Positions 1 through 13,000 of a DNA stretch of 64,000 bases are shown here, piece after piece. The translations under genes were made by a program, and so were the position numbers. The stretch covers positions 3,436,304 through 3,500,303 of the forward strand of contig CM055748.1 in assembly GCA_029465975.1 (NCBI GenBank), given 5' to 3'. Each line of letters begins with the position of its first letter. Positions within the stretch are counted from its first letter, which is position 1. Below the pieces are notes generated by a model, which was not told the DNA's origin, did not search any database, and saw only the letters and a list, made by a program, of their open reading frames with translations. This stretch comes from Dallia pectoralis (Eukaryota > Chordata > Actinopteri > Esociformes > Umbridae).

Positions 1-879
1 AAATGGCTGGCAACAAACAAAATCTCAGTGAATAAAAAAACAGATGACAGCAGAAAGCTTACGAAATAATCAGTCAAGTCACTTCAGGTTTTTCTATACT
101 AAGTGGTTTTACAACCTCTCATCAAAACTCAACTCTGTGGTAGCCCTGAATCAACTAGTCTAGAGCTTGATCCTAAGATCGACAAGTTAATTCAGGTGGG
201 TAGTATTGGAAAAAAACATGGAATGGCTGGGGATCAGTTGGCATGCTAACTACAAGGCAGGTCAACAACCTGATAATCTGATCAGTCGTTTGATGATACT
301 CTATCCAGCTGACAGTATTTAGGCACCCATCTAGAAAGTCACAACGTTGCATGTAGTTAGTTCACAGTAGTTACCTTTTAACACGTTTGCATGTGGGTGC
401 TCTTCTTTATCACAACTCGTCTTGTGGTTAACGTCTAATCAAAGCCGTGTCATCAGTCGTAGGTCCAAACTCCAAAGAGGAACACCTCTGTACTCCATGA
501 ATGACACGTTTAGCTGGCTCTTTCAGCCATGCATATGAACTGCATAGACCTGTACTGTCGTGTGTATATCCGCAGTTTAGCCAGGTGACATTACTTACTT
601 ATTGCTCCATGAAGGCAGAAAGGCGCAGGCAATTCAAAGGGCCGTGGCGACGTGTGGTCAGGTTGCAATGCGTTTATACAGATGTTTGTCCTTCTCTCCC
701 AACACAGTAATTAGTCGTTTAAGACACGAGACTAACTCGTAAACAGATCTGCTAATGTAATTGAGCGAAAAATAGAAGGACAAGAAACGTATGCCTGTGT
801 AAACCAAGCTTTTACCAAAAAAACACCGCCTAAAATGCTGACACAGACACGGGGATAAACCTAACTCCAGCAGCCGACT
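1..879. other. no gene recognised
   Basis: No reading frame with recognisable protein similarity, no tRNA or snRNA-like fold and no known repeat was seen on either strand. The only reading frames are short and look like chance. It is probably intergenic DNA upstream of rhog. Confidence 0.5.
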
Positions 880-1201
880 AGCCAGCTGGCTAACGTTATG
901 GGACGGACCAACAGGAGACCAGTAGCCAGCTAGTTAACGTTATGGGACGGACCAACAGGAGACCAGTAGCCAGCTAGTTAACGTTATGGGACGGACCAAC
1001 AGGAGACCAGTAGCCAGCTAGTTAACGTTATGGGACGGACCAACAGGAGACCAGTAGCCAGCTAGTTAACGTTATGGGACGGACCAACAGGAGACCAGTA
1101 GCCAGCTAGCTAACGTTATGGGACGGACCAACAGGAGACCAGTAGCCAGCTAGCTAACGTTATGGGACGGACCAACAGGAGACCAGTAGCCAGCTAGCTA
1201 G
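880..1201. repeat. 44-bp minisatellite, about 7.3 copies
   Basis: Seven consecutive 44-bp units plus a 14-base partial one, beginning AGCCAGCTAG-TTAACGTTAT and continuing GGGACGGACC-AACAGGAGAC-CAGT. Unit starts fall at 880, 924, 968, 1012, 1056, 1100 and 1144. Copies are almost identical. The few differences are in the AGTTAACG / AGCTAACG / GGCTAACG segment, and the first copy is the most divergent there. Such homogeneity points to recent expansion. Each unit carries palindromic cores (GTTAAC, AACGTT) and several CpG sites. No function can be read from it. Confidence 0.97.
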
Positions 1202-2855
1202 CAAGCAGTGAACACCGATAATCGGCGCACATTATCTGGCTACCGTACACTGACAGAACCCGAGCGACCGGACAAACACGTACTTTTAGGCTAACAGGCG
1301 GCTAGATAAAATACACCCGGGCAAAAAACGTAACCTTATACTCCACTGGCTTTTCGGTTCTTTGCAGAGTTATCATCTCGAGACCACGTCTGATTGCACT
1401 GTGTTTTACTGCGCCGTGAATTGTGTGACGCGAGCAAGAATAACAAAACGCATTCCGGTCACAGATTTTTTTTATATTCTTCAGAATAAGAGTCGGGTCA
1501 CTCGTACTTCAGAATAAACGACACTTTTGATATTCAAAGTAGTCGAATTTACATTTTTTAAATGCATTTTTTATAATATTTTTTATAATATTTTTTCACT
1601 TTTTTGCTCATGCGAGATTACAAAGATACACACATGCAAAAACGACATTGTTATCAACATCAGCTGTTTGTGTAACATGAATAGACTGCCTGGACACAGC
1701 CCAAAAGTGTCAATAAGCCTGTTCCCATGTTTGTACTTATGTCAATATGGTACTTTTTGAAGGAGTACATGAGCCATATAGAGTAATAGCACAGAGGCTG
1801 CATTCCCCTGCTCCGATGTCTCATGCACTAACCTATAGGTGTGCATCAAAGTAACCCAGTGACAAATTGCACGCGCTGTGACATGATGTAGTTAATTGAT
1901 ACTTCAACAAACCAATCCAGGAGTTGTAGAATCTGCTGAGTAGCACTTCTTGCATGTCTTCCCACTAATCCAGTCTTTGGTCATTTGATCACCCTCTCGT
2001 AGAACTGTGTCTTCTGGGTACACAGGCCAACAAAGTGCAATTAAGCTGGAAGTCCTTCGGGTTCCACCTAAATGGACAGCATCGAAACAGTAGAAGTGTT
2101 CATGACAATGGTCATTCGAACCACTAGAGTCACTAGGGTCCAGGGTCACTAGAGTCACAAGAGTCCTCTATTCTACTCTATGGTCACATCGCACGGTTGC
2201 TAGATGTTGCTCATGTAGACATCACACATATGTTGACCAGCAGTAAGCATGTAACTCAAAGAAGGTTATTACATATCAAACTCTAGAAGGCTTTGGTCTG
2301 CCCAGTCCAATATCAAACGTAATCAATACTATATCACGGAAGACTCCTCATTATAGTTACACATAAAGGTGTGGATATTGCCCTACTACACTGTCTGGGG
2401 TAACAAAAAATCAAACAGTGGAGCCAAGGAGCAAAAAAAATGCACGACAATTTAGCTCAAGTAGGCCACCTTGAGGATGGGCCACGCCAGCGACAATAAC
2501 CCGAAATGGTGGGGGGACCTATTCTGGGTGGGGTGTGGTGTGCGGGTAGGAGTCACCCATTCAGGACAGACGCCCGCTCTTCTAATACGAAAGCATAATA
2601 GGGCGAGCATTTATGATGATCATAAGACATAAGCCAATAATAATACAAAAAATGAAATATTCCGACTCCGTGGTTTATATACTGTAATGCCGTTCTGCAA
2701 ATGCCAAAGAGAACTCGGTTGTGTTAATTGTAACAAAAATCAAATGTGCCGCCTGTCAGCAAACGTCTATTTAAATGAACAGCTCAAGCATGTCGGGCAG
2801 ACAAACTTCCTCACACCGCGCTGTTATTTCGCGAACGTGCTTCCTCTTCAGAGAA
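1202..2855. other. no gene recognised
   Basis: Mostly unique, AT-rich DNA, with a small ATATTTTTTATA direct repeat near 1570-1600. A minus-strand open frame of 84 codons at 1904-2158 has no recognisable similarity. The last part is upstream of the probable first exon of rhog and may hold its promoter, but no convincing TATA or CCAAT element was identified. Confidence 0.4.
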
Positions 2856-2899
2856 CACACGCACACGCACGCACACACACGCACACACACACACACACT
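2856..2899. repeat. CA/CG-interrupted dinucleotide microsatellite
   Basis: Alternating ACACACGCACACGCACGC followed by an uninterrupted run of CA dinucleotides. It lies about 90 bases before the putative first splice donor of rhog, so it may be in or just upstream of its 5' leader. Confidence 0.9.
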
Positions 2900-2988
2900 T
2901 CCACTATTTGCTCTGTTTGACTTCTAGACGCGCTCTTGGACATTACAGGCTGCATATTTATAACATCTCTTTGAAGATACTATGATCG
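2900..2988 (+). other. rhog: probable 5' non-coding exon of rhog (3' part)
   Basis: A strong splice donor, ATCG|GTGAGT, lies at 2988/2989, and the acceptor CGCATTTAG| of the coding exon lies at 3993. Vertebrate RHOG genes have an untranslated first exon followed by one coding exon, so this donor is the best candidate. The 5' end of the exon cannot be placed. The stretch just upstream contains ATATTTATAAC, which could be a TATA element of a shorter transcript. Confidence 0.4.
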
Positions 2989-3354
2989 GTGAGTTTTATT
3001 TGTTGTTGTTTTAACTTTTTAGTATTATTTTATTAACATGTTATAATGTCGCCCGCTTCTGCACTGTAAATTGGCTCAGAAGAACCATGTTATAATCCTG
3101 CGGAAGTTAGGTTAGGTAACTGCCGTTATGTCGGCAGGCTCTTTAGTATTGACTATCCATGTTCTATTGAAGAGCAGTACATATAAAAAATGCAAAAAAG
3201 CTTTTTTCAGTGATGTTTTGTTTTATTTCACCCAGTTGACGTTGATAACTTCCACTAGCCTGCTCTTTTTCTCTAAAAGTCTGATAATAAAAAACTATAA
3301 GGCCTTCTGTAATTCGTGTTAAAACATATGCTCATGTGTCATGGGTTAAGGGTC

Positions 3355-3450
3355 TCTGTCAGATTAAACTTTAGGAGCAGGTTGGGTCAAGTGCCTTGCT
3401 CAAGGACACATCAACATATTTGTCACTTTGAGATGTGAAACTATTATAAA
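3355..3450 (+). repeat. dispersed repeat fragment (lies in rhog intron)
   Basis: The segment containing GTGCCTTGCTCAAGGACAC and CATCAACA matches the internal part of the better preserved element at 43283-43511. This motif belongs to a widespread fish non-autonomous repeat. Only a partial copy is present here. Confidence 0.5.
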
Positions 3451-4024
3451 CCATTTGGGTTTCTGGTCCAGCACTAACTTATAGGCTATTTGCCACTCCT
3501 TGTCCTTGTTTTTTGCTGACTCAAAACATGATAAAAAGTACATGGTTATGGTATGGCATGGCATTGTTGGTGTCATAAATTCACCAATCGCATCAGTGGA
3601 TGTGTTAAGGCGTGTTAATAATTTGATGAACTATCACCGGTCCACAGAGCAGTACATTTCATCGCATCAAGTGTTTGCCCTTAGAGACTGGTTGAGTTGT
3701 GTGTGTTCACATTCACAGATTGCAGAAGAGTACAGTTTTCTGCAATTTCTCACAATAACTTGGTTCATTGCAGCAATAATGAAATATACATGAAGTTTTG
3801 GAAATGAAAACCGACAGATAAACATAGGCTGATAGAAAAAGATTGTGACACTGAGGGTGTGAGTGAAGCGTACATATCTGATACCTTGTGAGAGAATTAA
3901 AACCACAACCCTAACCCTTTTCGTTTTTACACGATACAGTTTTAGACGTTTGAACCAGGCGTGTGCGTTTCTCACTTTGTCACTCGCATTTAGGTTTCTA
4001 AGGAGGTGAAGCCGTCAGATCAGA

Positions 4025-4600
4025 ATGCAGAGCATCAAGTGTGTGGTGGTGGGGGACGGCGCGGTGGGAAAGACCTGCCTTCTCATCTCCTACACCACCA
4101 ACGCTTTCCCTAAGGAGTACATCCCCACTGTGTTCGACAACTACAGTGCCCAAGTGACTGTGGACAACAGGACTATAAGCCTCAACCTGTGGGACACGGC
4201 AGGCCAGGAGGAGTACGACCGCCTGCGCACGCTCTCCTACCCGCAGACCAACGTGTTCGTCATCTGCTTCTCCATCGCCAGCCCGCCGTCCTTTGAGAAT
4301 GTCAAGCACAAGTGGCACCCAGAGGTCACCCATCACTGCCCCAACACGCCCATCCTCCTGGTGGGCACCAAGAAAGATCTGCGCAACGACCCGGAGTTGC
4401 TGAAGAAGCTGAAGGATCAGAACCAGACGACCATCACCCTACAGCAGGGCGCCGCCCTTGCCAGGCAGATCCATGCCATAAAGTATCTGGAATGCTCGGC
4501 GCTGAACCAAGACGGAATCAAGGAGGTGTTTTCTACGGGCGTGCGAGCCTATCTAAACCCACAGCCGGCTCCCGGCAAGAAAACCTGTGTGATATTGTAG
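4025..4600 (+). CDS. rhog: Rho-family small GTPase RhoG
   Basis: Rho-family GTP-binding switch that controls actin remodelling upstream of Rac through ELMO/DOCK in vertebrates. The 191-residue length equals that of RHOG. Visible motifs in order: the P-loop GDGAVGKT (residues 10-17), effector/switch I segment around TVFDNYSAQV (35-44), switch II DTAGQEEYDRLR (57-68), the base-specificity motif GTKKDL (114-119), SAL (158-160), and a C-terminal CVIL box predicting geranylgeranylation and membrane anchoring. The RhoG-typical start MQSIKC and the HKWHPEV segment favour RhoG over Rac or Cdc42. The coding region is one exon, entered through the acceptor at 3993, and the start has A at -3. It converges with pgap2. 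Position next to pgap2 and chrna10 matches the mammalian gene order. Fish carry several rhog paralogues, so the letter suffix is left open. Confidence 0.96.
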   Translation: MQSIKCVVVGDGAVGKTCLLISYTTNAFPKEYIPTVFDNYSAQVTVDNRTISLNLWDTAGQEEYDRLRTLSYPQTNVFVICFSIASPPSFENVKHKWHPEVTHHCPNTPILLVGTKKDLRNDPELLKKLKDQNQTTITLQQGAALARQIHAIKYLECSALNQDGIKEVFSTGVRAYLNPQPAPGKKTCVIL

Positions 4601-5760
4601 TAGGGGTGCAATCACTGCAGCGAATCCAATAGACCGATGTTAATTAATTTAATGTAATAACTATTGGAGTTGATTTTTATTGTGAAATGTTTATTTGTTG
4701 TACTGCCTATATGAAACACTGCAATATCAGGACTACACTGAGAAGGGGTTTGTTGAGGTGCGCTAGAGGCTGCTTGTATCGGTTCAATAGGCAGGCCTCA
4801 AAACTGATCTGCCACTTCAATAAGTGGGCGAAAGGTCCACGGTTAACTGTTGTGCTTGGATACCTTTGTGTAACTTTGCTTTTTATGCATTCTTTGACCC
4901 ACTTCCTTTATAGAATTTGACATACAATGCCTGAGAGATGATGGGGATTTTTTCTTTTGTCTGTGTTTTCTTAAAAGCAAATGTGTGCCTGTTTGACCTT
5001 TAGATAAACATGTTTTAAATAATATACGTGTAAAGAGATTTTGCCATTACTTTTTTAATAATTACTTTTTAAATGTACAGTAATGTGGGTTTGCGTAGCT
5101 GTGGTAGAAGTTGATTTACGCCATCATTTTTCTGGTGCGTGCCATGCATGACTAGCAAGCCATCAAGTTAGTTCACTCTGCATGAATGTGTTATAAATGC
5201 TGGACACGAAATAGGAAATGCAGATAGGGGTTTCTGATAAGACATGCATATGCTGATTTTCCTATCGAGGTCATTAGTCAGTGTGTGAGTATACGTACGA
5301 GAGACAGAGAGAGAGAGATCGAAAAAGGGAAGCTGGAACTAACTTCCCTCTGAAACTCCATAGAGCGCATACTATTTTGCTTAAGTTAGGTTTCTGGGAG
5401 TTTTTGGTATTGTGTAACTGTGTGAAGTCTCAAAGAAGCTTCCACCATGCGTGCTTTGAAATTGAGTGGTTGATGAGTGAAATTGTAACCCTTTTGATTC
5501 TTCGCTTGTAGCTACCATTAAATTTCAAAGACCAGAACATGTTCGCTAACTCATATAATTGGCAACAGTTCTATTTAGAGCACGGTGGCTGCTGTTCTTC
5601 ATCTGTGTGAGCCAGTGGGGAATGTCAAATTTTGATATATGTCTGTTTCTGCTCACAACGGCTATCTGACAAAATTTTGATTTTATGTTCATAATCTACG
5701 CATGCTCATTTTCTATTCTGCTCACCCCCGCCCCCTGTCTCAAAATAAATACTGGAATGA
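4601..5760 (+). other. rhog: probable rhog 3' UTR
   Basis: The region after the stop codon is AT-rich without another gene. A canonical AATAAA lies near 5744 and another near 5985, either of which could end the transcript. A short GA-rich tract (GAGAGACAGAGAGAGAGAG) lies at about 5300-5318. The exact polyadenylation site is inferred. Confidence 0.35.
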
Positions 5761-5899
5761 GCAATATTCTAAATTCCCATTGAGAAATACACACAAACAC
5801 AATCTATCCTTTCCTTTCATGTTGGTTGCTAGATATTATTTATTATTAGGTGTACACCCCACTAACAGCCAATCAGTAACAAGTATGCAACAATAATGT

Positions 5900-7004
5900 A
5901 TAATATGTTTATTGGTCTCACAAGCAAAAGCAAATAAGCGTGTCTGAAACAAAAACATACAAACCCATGGATCAAAGTGTACAAATAAAGTTTTGTACAA
6001 ACAACTTCCAAGGTACTCCTAAAATACAAATACCTTTACCAGAGAATGATGTGAAGTGACAACCAGCAAGCCAAACAGTGATGCCGTCCCAGATTTGCCT
6101 CAGACTAATTTGGAAGTGAAATGATCCAGCTAGCTGTTACTGAGATGTAAAAGATAAATGTTCACGTGTTACCCAAACATTAGGCCCGTCTCTCCCACAA
6201 TTCAAGCCTCTGGACTAATTTGACAGTGAAATAGGGTCTTAGTAGCTCTCCCTGCTGGACAACCAATGCCTCTTTGTGTGGCCGTGTTGGCAGACTGGCG
6301 TATAATATAGATGCATTACCTAGTTAGTGCCTCATACACCACAGTTTAGTCACGTCTGTTTCTCTCCCATCTCCCTTTTTGAAATGAGGAAGTGCATGTA
6401 TTTGTAACTTCCTTATTTAGGCCGTGGACCTATAACTGAGAGTTGGGAAACGCTAAGCATGCACAGTATACGAATGTGGACTGTTCTAGAACGTAACGGT
6501 TGTGCAATGACTGTAAAGGGTTATGTTCAGAAGCAGAAACAGGCGTGACTGTCACAGAACATATTCACGTATTACTTGCTCTGAGAACAAATGAAGGTTA
6601 ATGTCGTTATAATTTGCCTGTTTATCTGTTGGTGCGAGAACATAACAACTCGGCTTCTTCAAATGAATGAACACCTCTCTATTTGTAAACTCGTATGACC
6701 ACATTATTGTCAACAGTCAACATTTTTCCAACTGACAAGTACAACACTGTATTTGTATGAGCGTGACAGAAATGTACATAGTCAGGTCAGTTGGGGGATT
6801 TAGTATTGGTGGGCAATCAATGTTATATCGTAACAGTATATTAAACACCAATATTATTCAAAGAAATGCTGGTACTATACAGGTTATAAAGCAAGTATTT
6901 TAAGTTTACATTTTAGATGTCATCCACCATCATGTGAATATATGGAAGAACGCTCTCTCTTCCTGCTCCTCTGCGCCTCTGTCACCTGGTCTTCTGTTGC
7001 CCAG
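5900..7004 (-). other. pgap2: probable pgap2 3' UTR / convergent intergenic DNA
   Basis: Follows the pgap2 stop codon on the minus strand. A reverse-strand AATAAA occurs near 5908-5913 (TTTATT on the plus strand). No other gene is seen. The boundary with rhog is not resolvable. Confidence 0.3.
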
Positions 7005-10000
7005 TCAGAAGTCTTTATACTCCTCCGGGGAGATGACGACCATCTCCCTGGTCTTAAAGTCCCAGAAAGCTGTCAGGTGGAAGGCCATGTTGGAAAACAC
7101 CACGCAGTACTCAAAGAGGGCGAAAAAGGTATAACCTTTGGGTGGTAAGGAAAAGACAGGCGATTGTTATGAACATTTAAATAACAGTTTGAAATTAAAA
7201 CATACTTTTGTATGATATTATCTATAAAAACCTTTGAGGACATTTTTTCCTTTGAAGAGGCCCTTTACACGTACAATGCATTATAGGTCATGCTTTTTTA
7301 CTACAGCATCAAGGGGCAGTTCAAAATGCAATCGGGGTAGGGGACTGTACAACTCAAAGTGTCATAAGAAAACACAATAAAAACCCTAGATTTTCACAAC
7401 TCTCCCCTTGTATTGGAAAACATTAGCAAGTTATTAGTTTTTTGCGTCACCTGTCAGTGGTCATAACGTTTTGGCTCACTTATATATATATATTCTTTCA
7501 CACTGAGCGAATCTGGGAACAGGCCTTAGACTGTAATCTGGCTCAGATTCTTCCTAATTATGAGCCACAAAGTCTTACTGTCAGAAAGATTTGGTGTAAT
7601 ACTGTATACCACAAGTATGACAAAAACTATTTTTTTGCTCTAATTGTGGTGCCCTGTTGGAGCGCTGTGTTCTAGCAACTTTGGTTGCATTGTCTGTCAT
7701 CACAGCTCATAGTTATGGTCTATTGGCCACATACCATGTTATTGCTAAAATAACGACCTCTCTGACAGGGACATCTTTTTTTATTTAACTTCTTTTTAAT
7801 CAGGGAGACACATTGAGGTCAATGTCTCATTTGCAAGTGTGCCCTGGGAACATCAATTCACAAATAGAACAACAAATATGGACATAAAGATACAATTAAC
7901 AGACACACAGACACGTACTGTCAGTCAGTTAAAACAAACACAATTCTCAATATAAAAATCGAACATCATGTTCTGAAATTGACCCATTGACACCAAGGCA
8001 CTTAAATAAATCTCTGACTGGATACTGTTCCACATATTAGGTGCTTTGAAAGAGAAGGCAGAACTCAGAATTCAGCAGTTACAAAAGGTGTCTGTAATTC
8101 TATCCAACTATGCAATCTAGTATTGCAACCAGACCATCTATGTGTTAACAGAGGTGATAAATATACTGGAAGCCTGTGGAGAAGAGCTTTGTAAACATAG
8201 AATAATGGAGTGATCTACGCACTTTTAAAGAGGTCCAGCCAACTTTCTGGCATTTGATGCAGTGATGTGTATTGTAACTATCTAACGTAATAAACACAGG
8301 GCACAATGGTAAACAGAGTCAAGCAGTTTCAGAGTAGAAGCAGAAGCACTTTGGTGAATTGTGACCCCATAGTCAAGCATGAAAGTCGACTGAACAATTT
8401 GTCTCCTGCTCACCAAGGAGAAGCAAGATTTGTTTCTTCATCACACCTAAGCTTGTGATATGTCTCTCAAATTGAAAGTCACTGTCAATCCAAATTCCGA
8501 GGTATTTGAATGAAGGGAGCCGTTCAATTACAGAATCATCCAACGACCTTAGCTGTAAGTCTGTTGAGATCATCTGGCGGGATTTAAAGAACAACACACA
8601 TTTGGTTTTACTAGTATTCACAAGCACTTTACATTGTTTCGTGCTACCTGCATTTAATTAAAGTCAGACTGCAAACTGGCCATAGCAGCATTGATTGTTG
8701 GTGCACACGCGTACAGAAAAGTTTGTTATATTCAAAAACAGAAGAACTTCCCGTTTCATTAAAATACCTTGTAACAAATGATGGACACTGTAGTCGATTG
8801 TGTTTCCGTGGTATAAGCAGATGTCTCCCAGCTCTGCAGCATTAAATTTAACTCCACTATGTTGTTGTCTTAGCAAAATAAAAACTCATAACATGCCTGA
8901 AAATATCTATAGCTAAATATAAAATAAAAGTAGCCTACCAGTGGGTATATATCTTTAATGACACTGATATGAGGTGAAGTTGAAAACTGTCCACCTGAAC
9001 TGGTGTAGTAGAGCACATCTGTACCCTTACTCACAAAGACCTCTTCTGAAAGTACGAATGAACCAACCGATATTTATGAGTCTACCATTGAAAATAACTC
9101 AAGTGTTGGCACCAAACGGTGTGTAAAACAGCAGTTTGAATGTGTCGACGGACGTAGTAGCGCGAAGGTGGCTGCAACCTCATCGTTCTGTAACTGAAAG
9201 CTTATCATGTGTAAAATGACAGAAAAACACCACGATAAATGCACCAGACCGTGATCAAACTTTGGTAACATTTTTTAAACTCATATTATCTAGCAGACCT
9301 AAAAATGCTGTGCTAGTATAACGAAGCAGTTACCAGGGTGCTTTCAAGTTTCTGTTCACTGCCACAGCAGTTTTCCACTTGAATGTACAATGGTATTTTT
9401 GAAATTGTACTACCATATTCCAGTTTTGTAAAGGAAAGTATACTTACTCCCTGGTTCACAGAACATGTTGTGTTTCCAATAAAAGTAAGCAGCCAAGCCG
9501 CAGAAAGCTACGTTGAGAACCAAGCAACGAATCTTCCAGTGCAAAGATTTCCCATCCTGTGGGTGAAAATATAGATAAATACAATGACTTCTGTAACTAT
9601 GTGCACAGTGAACTCATTGACTTCTCTTCCTATGGCTATATAAGCCAAACTGTTACTTTAAAATAAACAAATACAATAGGGTTAGATAGATTCTCAGTTT
9701 TTATTTCAGGCTATTTCTGTAAATATTGGTATCACTAATTAGAAATGACAATATATTTCATACAGAAGTATTTTTACTTCTGTGGAAACATGTTTCCATT
9801 CAAAAAATACCAGAAATCTGCCACCCACTGACCCCACCACGTGAATCTCTGTCAGGCCTGAACTGTAGCCACCCACAGTTGCTGTTTGATTTGAGCTACT
9901 TGCATGTTTAGGGGTCACTGTCTTGCTGTTTGATGAATCACAGACCGATCAGCGTGGAGGCATTTACTCGTTCGTTCGACATGAAATATGTTTTTTTTTG

Positions 10001-13000
10001 CCAATTCCTGGCCTCGACATAGCAACTGCCATCAGATTCAGGAGAGTTGAAGATTGAGACATGGATCCTTTCATGCAGATCTTGCTCAGCTATTTTACTT
10101 CTCATCAAACTGCTCAACCATAAAGTATTCATCCGGAACTATGTGCATGAATGAGAGTGCATTCTCTAACTAGTAACCACAATTTATCTTGCAGACTCCC
10201 AATCGGCCAAAAGTAGTTACTTGTGCGTGATGAGATAACCGTGCGTGATTGCGTACTGTGTAAGTTGTATGACACTATCAAAAATGAATGACAATGAGGA
10301 ACATACTGATGAAGATGAAATGACTAACCGATAGTTAAGTAGAGGCACCGACTGAATCAGAAAACAATAATACAGTGTATAAATACAACACACATATGAG
10401 CCAAAACATAATCCTGCCAACACAGTGTTAACCCGCTGGAGAATGGACTGTCCACTTTTCCTGAACTGTATGTGAGGGGTGGCAGGGCGCCTTATCCCGC
10501 AGAAAGACAGGCCACTGCCATCAGGGAACACCATTATCAAGAAGGGGTGTGCCTGGTTTGCAATGGCGTTTAGAGAGGTGGCACGTGTAAAATTGACATT
10601 CACATGAATTCCTGGACCCAGGGTTTTCCCCGCGGAATATTTCCCAGAACACCACGCTCCCTAGGTGAACAACACTCGTAAACGGTCGACTTACTACGAC
10701 TCATCCGTCCAGGTAACCTTCTTCCTGCTATCACTGCTCCATTGTAGGCGTTTTCTTCTGCATCTAACATGCTGACTACAAGAACCGCTTGTTCGTTTAC
10801 CATCTAATCTTCCATTGACATGGACATTGACATGTGCCCGTGTTAGAAGGTCATAATGTTTTGACACATCAGCGTAGAGCACATGTACACCTATTTATCG
10901 GTAAAAAAAGTGTAAACATCATGGAGAAAGCCGTTACAGGCGTTGGTCTGAGGCCTTCCGATGCCCCTGCTTGAGAAACAACAGAGGAGTAACAGAGAAC
11001 GAAGTTGGTTAGGCCCACTCCCATCTGGTGGTCATGGCAGATAACACCTGGTGATGTCCTTTTTGTGAAAGAATATTATGTATGAACTGATTTTAGACCC
11101 ACTGAGAAAATCCATTCTAATGACACATCGCACCCATTTAGTGTTGCTTGTGTGCAAACAGAACTAGTTTAAGCCACATCCTTTCATCAAATACTATTAA
11201 TACAACACGTAGGTCCCTCTCAGCATGTCTCAAGCAAGAGCATTTCCTCATCTGCTGGCCCAACTTATAACAGCTCACAGCTGTTACAACAACATAGCAA
11301 ACGAACGTTTGACGCCATATTAAAACCTTGTTGGTTTGTAGGTGAGCTTTTATCATACACAGTTTTTAGGTTGAATAGCTATGCTTTTTGGCAGCGGGCA
11401 TGATACATAATTGGAGTTCTGCCAGTGCATGGCCTAGCCTGATTAAAAATGGTTCCCCTCCATGAATTGAAACAATATATGTGGAAGTGCATGATCTCTG
11501 TGAAATGTTGTGATAGGCTCACCCAAATAAACGTTGTGCATAGAACCTCAAAGTCACAGCAAAGTGCCTTAGGACTCTTTAGCTGCAGCTGCCATCTTGC
11601 TTTTCAGATGTGTTTCAGAAAGGAGAACAAGTTGTAATTCATGGCACGGTCAACCGGTTAGTATTTCAATGAACTGATAATGATTCCCTGCAGCCTGTGT
11701 ATACGTATGACACAAGCATCTACACTCTATGATTATCTGCATTGTTCGCGTGTGTTTGAGTGTGTGCGTGAGTGTGTGCATGATGATGAACATAGATGAT
11801 TACACTCTCCGCGGCGAAAGCGGAGGGGGGAGGGGTGTGGTGGTCAGAGCCCCGAACTGGGTCAGGAAGTTGCAGTTCCTCCGGGACAGAGGGCCGGGCC
11901 CTGACAAAATAAACACAGCCAGGGGCTTCCTCCAAGTCTGACTCAACTGGCCCTCAGTTACACCCTGTAATACTGATCATTTTGAGAACATGCAACTGTT
12001 GTTCCTCAAAGCACAGAAAAACTGTGTTCTCTGTCCATTTCCTCATAAAGAGAAAGTGAAAATATCGTCTAATTGTTTGTGTTTTTTTTCCAATGGTTTG
12101 TTGTTTCACCCTGTTGAGTGTATCAAAATGGTGGTGGACTACAATGAAAATCATGCTAGAACATGTTTTTTTGTCCCCAGTTTTGTCCTCTAAACGTCTT
12201 TATTGAGTAAACTGACAGAGCTTTCAACTGAATTATCAATGCGGTCTAACTAGGCTGCAGTTTTGATGTTTTACTCTAGATGGCTCTAGTGTCAACTGCG
12301 TAAAATGTCAGAAAACATTTCGGTGGAGTTACAAAAATACATTATTTCATATACAGTATATTATTTTCTGGCTGCTTCACACACAACACAAAATTCTACT
12401 ACCAAAAGCGCATGTTACGCAAAACCCCAAATACCTTTTATTTATTCCGGTGAATGAGCAACTCTCTGTCCCGTAACATGTTTATTTACTGATTAGGTAT
12501 GCCAACAGAGCAGAAAGTAAGGAACACTGTCTTACCTCAGGAATCAGTGAGTGCTTTTTCATAAGCTGCCACAGCCAACAGGTTAACATCATGTGGATAA
12601 CAGAACTTGCAATGAACAGGACAAACCCCTCCTTGTGGACAACTATTGGACAAAAGACATAAAAGAACACAGGTACAACTAAATTAGCGAACGTAACATT
12701 AACTTACACATGATATTTTGATATGATCAACACAAAAAGCTTCATAATGTCAAAGTGAAAAATACTATCTGCACAGAAGCAATCTGCAGCAGATAATATA
12801 AATCATTAATTACATAATTATTCACCATCTTTGCTATGACGCACCTTGTAAGTTACATAACTTGTTGAATGTAATCTACCTGTGTGTATCTAAAGGTGTT
12901 TCATTTGATTTCAGGATGAATACATGAATCTCTGGAATAACCCACAGATTCCCTGTGCTGCTGTCATATCTGTTTACATTCTTTCAATTATTCCTTTTTG

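Noticed and set aside
1904..2158. 84-codon minus-strand frame containing KTCKKCYSADS
   Set aside because: The Cys spacing does not fit a zinc-binding transposase tail or any family I know. Probably chance.
2460..2590. GC-rich block that might be a small nuclear RNA
   Set aside because: No U1, U2, U4, U5 or U6 core motif on either strand.
3998..4336. 112-codon minus-strand frame over the rhog coding region
   Set aside because: It is the mirror of a GC-rich conserved GTPase exon. No similarity of its own.
4312..4632. 106-codon plus-strand frame overlapping the rhog 3' part
   Set aside because: Alternative frame of the GTPase exon, without recognisable domains.
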